From an uncultured Dyadobacter sp. (GTDB taxonomy: Bacteria > Bacteroidota > Bacteroidia > Cytophagales > Spirosomataceae): a stretch of 64,000 bases of DNA. This document shows, in pieces, positions 35,772 to 42,426 of this stretch. The notes under the pieces are model-generated. The model saw nothing but the letters and a program-made list of their open reading frames with translations. It did not search any database and was not told the DNA's origin. The stretch lies in contig NZ_CAMLSE010000008.1 in the NCBI RefSeq assembly GCF_946482605.1, forward strand, positions 124,001-188,000, in the 5' to 3' direction. Made by a program: the position numbers and the translations under genes. How positions within the stretch are numbered: position 1 is the first letter of the stretch; each line of letters starts with the position of its first letter.

Positions 35772-36878
35772 ATGAAAAGTAAAATATACGCAATAGCGAT
35801 GCTGATGATGCTGGTTGCTATTGGCGCGCGCGCTGGCTCGTTCAAAACCAATGATGACTTTGCGGATAAAGATTCGATCATCGTGACATTCGGTGATAAA
35901 ACGAGGCTTATCATCTACGGAGAGAACCGGGCCGAGCTGGAAAAGATCATGAAGTACGACCTTAATGCACTTTTGAAAGATCTTAAAGTAAGATTGGACA
36001 GTACGCAGGCCGACACGACGTTTCTACGGGAGGAATTTAACGGAAACAAGTACCTGAAAAACCCCGATCAGGCTGCCGAAAAGGATTATGTCCGGATCGG
36101 ACTTCGCGGCATCCACATCAAAGACGGGGATACCAGGGTGTCGATAGACGGGAAAGGTGTCGAAGTAAAGGAAGGCGAGGAGGTGGTAGCAACGGATTCA
36201 AGCTACCGGCGCATTGGCAAGCGCTTTCAGAGAAAATCGTGGGGCGGATCGAGCCCCCGGAAAGGATTCAATGTAGCATTCGGATTGAATGCCTACGGCA
36301 CCAACGAGACGACACCGGGTTTCAATAAAACCGACTACGACCTCAAACCATTTGGTTCGCGCTTTGTAAGTCTGGGTTATGTCGCCAGCGCGAACCTGAT
36401 CCGTGGAGAGGGGACCAAGCTGCATCTCGACTTCGGAATCGACTTTTCCTGGTATAACATGATGTACGACGGCAACAATACCATCTCAAAAACGGATGAC
36501 GGAGTGGAATTTAAGGAGGTGGTGGACGACCAGGGACAAAAAGTGGAGGTCAGAAAATCGAAGCTTGTGGTGCCTTACGTGAACCTGTCGATCATGCCGA
36601 CATTGAGCTTTTCCAGGTCGTTCATATCGTACATCAGTGCGGGAGTTTATGGCGGGTATCGTCTGGGCAGCTACACGAAGGTCCGGAAGGTGGGAACGAA
36701 GGACGTGGACCATGACAGAAGGAATTTTTATATCGAAGACCTGCGCTATGGTTTAGCAGCTGAAATAGGCATACGTAACTTTCCTGACTTCTTTGTGAAC
36801 TATGATCTGAACAATCTCTATGAGGCGAATCGCGGCCCTTCCGTGCGGATGCTGAGTTTTGGTGTGAGATTGTTTTGA
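35772..36878 (+). CDS. Outer-membrane beta-barrel protein
   Basis: A 368-residue protein with a signal peptide (about 1-21). A soluble N-terminal half has mixed charge. The second half (about 165-368) is of alternating polar/aromatic beta strands (GFNVAFGLNAYG, LHLDFGIDFSWYNMMYD, YISAGVYGGYRLGSY) and ends in LSFGVRLF, with the terminal aromatic residue usual for outer-membrane barrels. It is 11 bases after the putative anti-sigma gene, so it may be a regulated output or sensor of the sigma system. The function is unknown. Confidence 0.72.
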   Translation: MKSKIYAIAMLMMLVAIGARAGSFKTNDDFADKDSIIVTFGDKTRLIIYGENRAELEKIMKYDLNALLKDLKVRLDSTQADTTFLREEFNGNKYLKNPDQAAEKDYVRIGLRGIHIKDGDTRVSIDGKGVEVKEGEEVVATDSSYRRIGKRFQRKSWGGSSPRKGFNVAFGLNAYGTNETTPGFNKTDYDLKPFGSRFVSLGYVASANLIRGEGTKLHLDFGIDFSWYNMMYDGNNTISKTDDGVEFKEVVDDQGQKVEVRKSKLVVPYVNLSIMPTLSFSRSFISYISAGVYGGYRLGSYTKVRKVGTKDVDHDRRNFYIEDLRYGLAAEIGIRNFPDFFVNYDLNNLYEANRGPSVRMLSFGVRLF

Positions 36879-36893
36879 TCATGAAAAGTACCC

Positions 36894-36940
36894 ATACGGC
36901 CTGGAATCGCCATTTTTGATTCCAGGCCGTATTTTTTTTT
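36894..36940 (+). terminator. Terminator after the sigma/barrel operon
   Basis: ATACGGCCTGGAATC / GATTCCAGGCCGTAT form a perfect 15-bp stem with a 9-base loop, followed by nine T. This is one of the strongest terminators in the window. Confidence 0.92.
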
Positions 36941-36958
36941 AATTTTTTTCAAAAAGAA

Positions 36959-36989
36959 TTTGAGAATTTAAGAAATGGGTATAATTTTG
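36959..36989 (+). promoter_or_regulatory. Consensus promoter of the tRNA-Tyr/Gly/Thr-tuf cluster
   Basis: TTTG at 36959-36962, a 19-base spacer, then TAATTTTG at 36982-36989: an exact match to the Bacteroidota consensus. It lies 53 bases before tRNA-Tyr. Confidence 0.75.
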
Positions 36990-37042
36990 CGACTCCAAAA
37001 AGTGAAACAAACGGTTTTCACGCTTGTGTTGAAATGTTGTCT

Positions 37043-37125
37043 GGGGGTGTACCAGAGCGGCCAAATGGGGCAGACTGTAAATCTGCTGGTGTATGCCTAC
37101 GGTGGTTCGAATCCATCCGCCCCCA
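37043..37125 (+). tRNA. tRNA-Tyr (GTA)
   Basis: An 83-nt class II tRNA with a long variable arm. The acceptor stem is GGGGGTG / CGCCCCC (one G-T pair), the anticodon loop is CTGTAAA (anticodon GTA), and the T arm has GGTTCGAATCC. CCA is not encoded. Confidence 0.96.
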
Positions 37126-37184
37126 CAGTTGAAACCTTAAAAAAGTCCTGTAATACCAGTTCAGGAAATAGGTAGAGACAAAAT

Positions 37185-37257
37185 GCGGAAGTAGCTCAGC
37201 TGGTAGAGCGATAGCCTTCCAAGCTATAGGTCGCGAGTTCGAACCTCGTCTTCCGCT
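37185..37257 (+). tRNA. tRNA-Gly (TCC)
   Basis: A 73-nt cloverleaf. The acceptor is GCGGAAG / CTTCCGC, the anticodon stem ATAGC / GCTAT has loop CTTCCAA (anticodon TCC), and the T arm is GAGTTCGAACCTC. The bases after the discriminator T happen to be CCA (37258-37260). Confidence 0.96.
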
Positions 37258-37274
37258 CCATTAGAAGCATCATC

Positions 37275-37325
37275 AAAGCGATTAGCGAAAACATTCACTT
37301 GATACTTTTTCGCTAGTCGCTTTTT
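37275..37325 (+). terminator. Terminator-like hairpin between tRNA-Gly and the tRNA-Thr copies
   Basis: A 17-bp stem (arms with AAAGCGATTAGCGAAAA and its near-complement, one G-T pair) and five T. It would end or attenuate the tRNA-Tyr/Gly transcript before the tRNA-Thr region. Confidence 0.75.
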
Positions 37326-37355
37326 GGTTCTAATAACATTGCCTAACGGCATTAT

Positions 37356-37420
37356 GCTTTTGTAGCTCAGGGCGGTCCGCCGATGCGGTCGAGCACTTCC
37401 TTGGGAAGAGAAAGATAGAA
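37356..37420 (+). pseudogene. Degenerate tRNA-Thr copy
   Basis: The first 16 bases (GCTTTTGTAGCTCAGG) are identical to the intact tRNA-Thr gene 73 bases downstream. The D loop is then replaced by about 19 unrelated bases containing the palindrome GGCGGTCCGCC. Next come GAGCACTTCCTTGG, again identical, a shortened anticodon arm (GAAGAG in place of TAAGGAAGAG), and loss of the T arm. It cannot fold as a functional tRNA. The flanking TAACATTG occurs before both copies. Confidence 0.8.
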
Positions 37421-37428
37421 GTAACATT

Positions 37429-37500
<72 letters not shown>

Positions 37501-37676
37501 CAGAATGTTTTTGAGCAAGTTGCAATAATGAAGCTCGGAAGGCAGGTTTTGGCCTGTGTTGATTTTGATCCCAGTCTGGTTGTGTTTGCGGTGTTTGATT
37601 GCAGTAGACTGACGAGGGTCAATTTTTAGTGTATAATAAATTCGTAATAACTTTTAATTTTAAGCGTACTTAAGTC

Positions 37677-38864
37677 ATGGCAAAAGAGACGTTTGACCGC
37701 TCGAAACCCCACGTAAATATTGGTACTATCGGGCACGTTGACCACGGTAAAACTACCCTTACTGCTGCTATCACAACTGTGTTGGCGAAAAAGGGTCTAG
37801 CAGTACTACGTGATTTCTCATCAATTGATAATGCTCCTGAAGAGAAGGAACGTGGTATCACAATTAATACATCACACGTAGAGTACGCGACAGCAAACCG
37901 TCACTATGCGCACGTTGACTGTCCAGGTCACGCGGATTATGTGAAGAACATGGTTACTGGTGCTGCTCAGATGGATGGCGCTATCATTGTAGTTGCTGCA
38001 ACTGATGGTCCAATGCCACAAACTCGTGAGCACATCCTTTTGGCTCGTCAGGTAGGTGTTCCTCAACTTGTTGTATTCATGAACAAAGTGGATATGGTTG
38101 ATGATCCGGAACTTCTTGAACTTGTTGAAATGGAAATCCGTGAGCTTTTGAGCTTCTACGATTATGATGGAGACAACATTCCTGTAATCCAAGGTTCTGC
38201 TTTGGGTGGATTGAATGGCGAAGAGAAATGGGTTAAAACGATCGAAGAATTGATGGATGCTGTTGACAGCTACATTCCAATTCCTCCACGTATGACCGAT
38301 CTTCCTTTCTTGATGCCTGTTGAAGACGTATTCTCGATCACTGGTCGTGGTACTGTTGCAACTGGCCGTATCGAAAGAGGTGTGATCAACTCTGGTGATC
38401 CTGTTGATATCCTGGGTATGGGTGCAGAAGGTCTTAAATCAACCGTAACTGGTGTTGAGATGTTCCGTAAGATCCTTGACCGTGGAGAAGCTGGTGACAA
38501 CGTAGGTCTTCTTCTTCGTGGTATTAACAAAGAAGATATCCGTCGCGGAATGGTAATTTGCAAGCCAGGTTCAGTGAAGCCTCACGCTGCATTCAAAGGT
38601 GAAGTTTACGTTCTTTCAAAAGAAGAAGGTGGTCGTCACACACCATTCTTTAACAAATACCGTCCTCAATTCTACTTCCGTACCACGGACGTAACTGGCG
38701 AAATTACCCTTCCAGCAGGTGTTGAAATGGTAATGCCAGGTGATAACATCACAATTGATGTGAAATTGATCAACAAGATTGCTATGGAAAAAGGTCTTCG
38801 TTTCGCGATTCGTGAAGGTGGACGTACCGTAGGTGCTGGTCAGGTAACTGAAATTGTTGACTAA
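37677..38864 (+). CDS. tuf: Elongation factor Tu
   Basis: EF-Tu carries aminoacyl-tRNA to the ribosome as a GTP complex. The 395-residue protein has G1 GHVDHGKT at residues 19-26, the switch I region [13 protein letters not shown]3 DCPGH at about 81-85, and G4 NKVD at about 136-139. Two beta-barrel domains follow ([14 protein letters not shown], and near the end [12 protein letters not shown]). Strong bias to T-ending codons marks high expression. It follows tRNA genes as in many bacteria. Confidence 0.98.
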   Translation: MAKETFDRSKPHVNIGTIGHVDHGKTTLTAAITTVLAKKGLAVLRDFSSIDNAPEEKERGITINTSHVEYATANRHYAHVDCPGHADYVKNMVTGAAQMDGAIIVVAATDGPMPQTREHILLARQVGVPQLVVFMNKVDMVDDPELLELVEMEIRELLSFYDYDGDNIPVIQGSALGGLNGEEKWVKTIEELMDAVDSYIPIPPRMTDLPFLMPVEDVFSITGRGTVATGRIERGVINSGDPVDILGMGAEGLKSTVTGVEMFRKILDRGEAGDNVGLLLRGINKEDIRRGMVICKPGSVKPHAAFKGEVYVLSKEEGGRHTPFFNKYRPQFYFRTTDVTGEITLPAGVEMVMPGDNITIDVKLINKIAMEKGLRFAIREGGRTVGAGQVTEIVD

Positions 38865-38880
38865 TCAGGATTTAAATATT

Positions 38881-38917
38881 AAACAAGTGCATTTCTTACG
38901 AAATGCACTTGTTTTTT
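38881..38917 (+). terminator. Terminator after tuf
   Basis: AAACAAGTGCATTT / AAATGCACTTGTTT form a 14-bp stem with the 6-base loop CTTACG and a T run. Its 3' arm overlaps the presumed -33 region of the tRNA-Trp promoter. Confidence 0.88.
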
Positions 38918-38929
38918 GTAAATAAATCG

Positions 38930-38937
38930 TATCTTTG
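38930..38937 (+). promoter_or_regulatory. Candidate -7 element for tRNA-Trp-secE-nusG
   Basis: TATCTTTG matches TAnnTTTG, 29 bases before tRNA-Trp. A partial -33 box (CTTG, 38908-38911) lies 18 bases upstream inside the tuf terminator. Confidence 0.55.
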
Positions 38938-38965
38938 CAGCCCCGAAAGGGTAGTAGTGCGATAA

Positions 38966-39036
38966 ACGGGTGTAGTTCAAGGGTAGAATAGCGGTCTCCA
39001 AAACCGTTGATGGGAGTTCGAATCTCTCCACCCGTG
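38966..39036 (+). tRNA. tRNA-Trp (CCA)
   Basis: A 71-nt cloverleaf. The acceptor is ACGGGTG / CACCCGT, the anticodon stem GCGGT / ACCGT has loop CTCCAAA (anticodon CCA), and the T arm is GGGAGTTCGAATCTCTC. The position between tuf and secE is common in bacteria. No 3' CCA is encoded. Confidence 0.96.
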
Positions 39037-39054
39037 CTTAAAAGAAAAGGAAAA

Positions 39055-39246
39055 ATGGAAAAATTTACTTCATTTTTGAAAGCGTCCTGGGAAGAAATCA
39101 CCCAGCATGTAACATGGCCGCCTTTCAGCGAACTTCAGGCTAATACTACATTGGTACTGGTTGGGTCGCTCATTTTTGCCTTTGTAGTAGGTGTGATGGA
39201 TTTCGTCTTCGAAAACGCACTGAAACTGTTTTATCAGTCCTTCTAA
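39055..39246 (+). CDS. secE: Preprotein translocase subunit SecE
   Basis: A 63-residue single-pass SecE of the short type. It has an amphipathic N-terminus with the family motif SFLKASWEEITQHVTWPPFSEL and one membrane helix (about 30-55). SecE clamps the SecY channel. The ATG at 39055 begins 18 bases after tRNA-Trp; the frame extends upstream into the tRNA gene but cannot start there. The secE-nusG-rplK order is the standard one. Confidence 0.94.
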   Translation: MEKFTSFLKASWEEITQHVTWPPFSELQANTTLVLVGSLIFAFVVGVMDFVFENALKLFYQSF

Positions 39247-39282
39247 GGCTATCTTTATTGTAGAGGCAATCCCCTGAATGGT

Positions 39283-39837
39283 ATGAGTAGTCTAAATTGG
39301 TTTGTATTAAGAGCAGTGTCCGGACAGGAGAAGAAAATCAAGTCCTACATTGAAAACGAAATAACACGTCAGAAGCTTAACGAGTTTGTGCCGCAGATCC
39401 TGATCCCTTCGGAGAAGATTTATGAGATGCGTAACGGAAAGAAGCGTGTTAGGGAAAAGAACTTTTTTCCCGGATACATAATCATTTCGGCTGATCTCTC
39501 TAAGGGCGAGGTTTTACACATTATTACCAGCATTCCCGGCGTGATTGGTTTCCTTGGTAATGCCGAAGGGAATTCCAAGGTGCCTGTTCCTCTCCGCCAA
39601 TCTGAAATCAACAGAATTCTGGGTAAAGTGGATGAGGCAGAGCAGCACGAAGAAGCGCCAAGCATGTCTTTCATCAAGGGAGAAACCGTGAAAGTGGTGG
39701 ATGGTCCGTTCAGCGGATTCATCGGTTTGGTGGAGGAAGTATTCGATGAGAAGAAAAAACTCAATGTAGTTGTAAAAATATTCGGGCGTAATACACCCGT
39801 GGAACTCAGTTACGCACAAGTAGAAAAGGATAGTTGA
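39283..39837 (+). CDS. nusG: Transcription termination/antitermination protein NusG
   Basis: NusG binds RNA polymerase and links it to Rho or the ribosome. The 184-residue protein has the NGN domain (WFVLRAVSGQEKKIKSYIE; FFPGYIIISADL) and a C-terminal KOW domain (KGETVKVVDGPFSGFIGLVEEV, about 125-146). Length is normal. It is 36 bases after secE. Confidence 0.96.
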   Translation: MSSLNWFVLRAVSGQEKKIKSYIENEITRQKLNEFVPQILIPSEKIYEMRNGKKRVREKNFFPGYIIISADLSKGEVLHIITSIPGVIGFLGNAEGNSKVPVPLRQSEINRILGKVDEAEQHEEAPSMSFIKGETVKVVDGPFSGFIGLVEEVFDEKKKLNVVVKIFGRNTPVELSYAQVEKDS

Positions 39838-39913
39838 GCGAATAACGGGCAGGGTAAGCTTCCACTTGCATGTGAGCCGTTAATCAATCGATGAACCGAC
39901 AAATTCCAAAACA

Positions 39914-40363
39914 ATGGCAAAAGAAATAGGTGGATACGTCAAACTACAGGTAAAAGGTGGCCAAGCCAATCCTTCACCTCCGATTGGTCCTGCATTAGGA
40001 TCGAAGGGTTTGAATATCATGGAGTTTTGCAAGCAATTCAATGGCCGTACCCAGGATAAAATGGGTGTGGTATTGCCGGTAGTTATTACATACTATAAGG
40101 ATAAGTCTTTTGACTTTGTCATCAAGACCCCCCCGGCCGCGATTCTGCTTCTGGAAGCATCAAAAGTAAAAGTTGGTTCGGCTCAGCCAAACCGTTTGAA
40201 AGTAGGTTCAGTATCATGGGATCAGGTTCGTACGATCGCTGAGACAAAAATGCCGGATCTTAACTGCTTTACAATTGATTCTGCTATGAAAATGATTGCG
40301 GGAACGGCTCGTAGTATGGGTATTACCGTAGCAGGCAAAGCCCCGTGGGAAGAAAACAACTGA
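39914..40363 (+). CDS. rplK: 50S ribosomal protein L11
   Basis: A 149-residue L11 of the GTPase-associated centre. It has the Pro-rich N-terminal segment [21 protein letters not shown], the rRNA-binding C-terminal domain with [22 protein letters not shown], and [12 protein letters not shown] between. It is the first gene of the rplKAJL group, 76 bases after nusG; that gap could hold an L1-responsive leader, but no clear mimic was identified. Confidence 0.97.
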   Translation: MAKEIGGYVKLQVKGGQANPSPPIGPALGSKGLNIMEFCKQFNGRTQDKMGVVLPVVITYYKDKSFDFVIKTPPAAILLLEASKVKVGSAQPNRLKVGSVSWDQVRTIAETKMPDLNCFTIDSAMKMIAGTARSMGITVAGKAPWEENN

Positions 40364-40399
40364 GCGTAGATTAATCATTACGCCAAAGAAACAAAGAAC

Positions 40400-41098
40400 A
40401 TGGGAAAATTGACCAAAAAGCAAAAAGAAGCGCTTTCGAAATTCGACGCAAATCAAGTTTACTCTCTGGAGGCAGCTGCGGACGTTCTCAAAACGATTTC
40501 TTATACCAAGTTTGATGCTTCAGTAGATATCGACGTTCGTTTGGGCGTAGATCCTCGCAAAGCTGATCAAATGGTACGTGGCGTGGTAACATTGCCACAC
40601 GGAACCGGAAAGGAAGTTCGTGTATTGGTTTTGTGTACTCCCGATAAGGAGGCAGAAGCGAAAGAAGCAGGAGCAGATTATGTTGGTCTTGACGAGTATA
40701 TTACTAAGATAGAGCAAGGCTGGACAGACATCGACGTAATTATCACAATGCCAAGTGTAATGGCAAAAGTGGGTAGACTTGGTAAGGTTTTGGGCCCACG
40801 TGGTCTGATGCCGAACCCTAAGTCGGGAACTGTAACTCCTGATGTAGCGAAAGCTGTAAAAGAAGTAAAAGCAGGTAAGATCGATTTCAAAGTTGACAAG
40901 ACCGGAATCATCCATACCAGCGTAGGTAAAGTTTCTTTCGGAACTGACCAGCTTGCACAGAACGCTCAGGAAGTTATCAATACCTTGGTCCGCTTGAAAC
41001 CATCTTCGGCAAAAGGTACTTACGTGAAAAGCATTCACTTGTCAAGCACGATGAGCCCGGGTGTTGTTATTGATAAAAACACGATTCCAGGATTATAA
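40400..41098 (+). CDS. rplA: 50S ribosomal protein L1
   Basis: A 232-residue L1, the mobile stalk protein at the ribosomal exit site and usual autoregulator of the rplKA operon. Family segments are [34 protein letters not shown] in pieces, [32 protein letters not shown], and near the end [14 protein letters not shown]. It ends one base before the rplJ ATG. Confidence 0.97.
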   Translation: MGKLTKKQKEALSKFDANQVYSLEAAADVLKTISYTKFDASVDIDVRLGVDPRKADQMVRGVVTLPHGTGKEVRVLVLCTPDKEAEAKEAGADYVGLDEYITKIEQGWTDIDVIITMPSVMAKVGRLGKVLGPRGLMPNPKSGTVTPDVAKAVKEVKAGKIDFKVDKTGIIHTSVGKVSFGTDQLAQNAQEVINTLVRLKPSSAKGTYVKSIHLSSTMSPGVVIDKNTIPGL

Positions 41099-41099
41099 T

Positions 41100-41630
41100 A
41101 TGACTAGGGAAGAGAAAGCAGTAATTATAGACGAGTTAAGTCAAAAATTCGCTAGCACTCCATACTTCTATATTACCAACGCAAGCGGTATGTCCGTAGG
41201 CGAGGTAAATACCCTGAGAGGCCTTTGCTTCGAGCGTGGTATCGAGTATCGTGTTGTGAAGAATACATTGATTAAAAAAGCGCTTGAAACACTTGATACG
41301 GATTATTCCTCTTTTGACGAAGTTCTGAAAGGATTTTCCGGAGTAATGTTTCACCCGGAGTCAGGTAAAGTACCTGCACAATTGATTAAGGAGTTCAAAA
41401 AGAAAACAGGCAGTGACAAGCTTAAATTTAAAGGAGCTTCTGTTGATACTGCGGTTTTCGTTGGAGAAAGCCAGCTGGATGTTCTGATTTCTCTGAAATC
41501 GAAACAAGAACTGATCGGCGAAGTAATCGGATTGTTGCAATCACCTGCCAAAAATGTTATCGGCGCTCTTACAAGCGGCGGACAGAATCTGGCTGGTATC
41601 CTCAAAACTTTGTCTGAGAAAGAGGACTAA
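41100..41630 (+). CDS. rplJ: 50S ribosomal protein L10
   Basis: A 176-residue L10, base of the L7/L12 stalk. The N-terminal rRNA-binding domain is clear (REEKAVIIDELSQKF; FERGIEYRVVKNTLIKKAL), and the C-terminal helix binds L12 dimers. The ATG at 41100 begins one base after the rplA stop; the in-frame upstream start inside rplA is not credible. The close spacing leaves no room for the usual long L10-binding leader directly before rplJ. Confidence 0.95.
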   Translation: MTREEKAVIIDELSQKFASTPYFYITNASGMSVGEVNTLRGLCFERGIEYRVVKNTLIKKALETLDTDYSSFDEVLKGFSGVMFHPESGKVPAQLIKEFKKKTGSDKLKFKGASVDTAVFVGESQLDVLISLKSKQELIGEVIGLLQSPAKNVIGALTSGGQNLAGILKTLSEKED

Positions 41631-41645
41631 TTAAATAGCCAGGTT

Positions 41646-41680
41646 AAGCTCTCCGGGTTAATAATAAATGGAGCTTTTTT
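41646..41680 (+). terminator. Weak hairpin with T run between rplJ and rplL (possible attenuator)
   Basis: AAGCTC / GAGCTT enclose a long loop and are followed by six T. The 6-bp stem is too weak for full termination but may reduce or process the transcript before rplL. Confidence 0.45.
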
Positions 41681-41719
41681 AAATCATCTTATTGTATAAT
41701 CAAAAAAATCGAAATAAAA

Positions 41720-42106
41720 ATGGCAGATTTGAAAGCTTTCGCAGAACAGCTTGTTAACCTTACGGTTAAAGAAGTGAACGAATTGGCTACAATTCTTAAA
41801 GACGAGTATGGTATCGAGCCTGCAGCAGCTGGTGCAGTAGTAGTAGCTGGTCCTGCTGGTGGCGCTGGTGCTGATGCTCCTGTTGTTGAAGAAAAAACAT
41901 CTTTCGACGTAATCCTTAAATCAGCTGGTGCAGGTAAACTTGCAGTTGTGAAGCTGGTTAAAGATTTGACTGGTCTTGGTTTGAAAGAAGCGAAAGAACT
42001 GGTTGACGGCGCTCCAAAACCTGTAAAAGAAGGTGTTGCGAAAGACGAAGCAGAAGCTTTGAAAAAGCAACTTGAAGAAGCAGGTGCAGAAGTTGAAGTG
42101 AAGTAA
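41720..42106 (+). CDS. rplL: 50S ribosomal protein L7/L12
   Basis: A 128-residue L12 that recruits translation factors. It has an N-terminal dimerisation domain ([25 protein letters not shown]), an Ala/Gly/Val hinge, and a C-terminal domain with [31 protein letters not shown] in pieces and [12 protein letters not shown]. Codon bias is strong and T/A-ending, as in tuf and rpsA. Confidence 0.97.
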   Translation: MADLKAFAEQLVNLTVKEVNELATILKDEYGIEPAAAGAVVVAGPAGGAGADAPVVEEKTSFDVILKSAGAGKLAVVKLVKDLTGLGLKEAKELVDGAPKPVKEGVAKDEAEALKKQLEEAGAEVEVK

Positions 42107-42144
42107 TTTGCTCCATAGCACAGCGAAATAAATTCTAAGGAATA

Positions 42145-42168
42145 GGCCTGGCAACCGCCAGGTCTTTT
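42145..42168 (+). terminator. Weak terminator or attenuator after rplL
   Basis: GGCCTGGC / GCCAGGTC form an 8-bp stem (one G-T pair) with an AACC tetraloop, followed by TTTTCC. The short T tract fits partial termination ahead of rpoBC. Confidence 0.6.
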
Positions 42169-42287
42169 CCTGTTTTTCATAAATACCAAACGAAAAGTCT
42201 AATTCTGACGTTTGGAATAATGGTGGTGATCAAAACGTCCCGATACTGCCAGTCCCTTCCGATTAATTTGCCCGAAACACTTCTTTA

Positions 42288-42331
42288 CTCGTAGGAAAGA
42301 AGAACAGGGGTGATAATCTTTCTTCTACGAG
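42288..42331 (+). other. Hairpin in the rplL-rpoB leader
   Basis: CTCGTAG / CTACGAG (7 bp) continues, after a two-base bulge, with about 6 more pairs (AAGAAG / CTTTCTT). No T run follows. It lies 96 bases before rpoB in the 320-base gap, where E. coli has an RNase III processing hairpin; homology is not implied. The rest of this gap is AT-rich, with no gene seen. Confidence 0.55.
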
Positions 42332-42426
42332 GCATAGATTAGGTTTAAAACTAATTAACAGTGTTGCGTGCCGGTGATGATATTCCCACGCATTAGTTTT
42401 TCTGCTAACCCAAATCACACATAGCC

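Noticed and set aside
39838..39913. L1-binding operator before rplK
   Set aside because: No clear mimic of the L1 rRNA site could be recognised by eye in the 76 bases.
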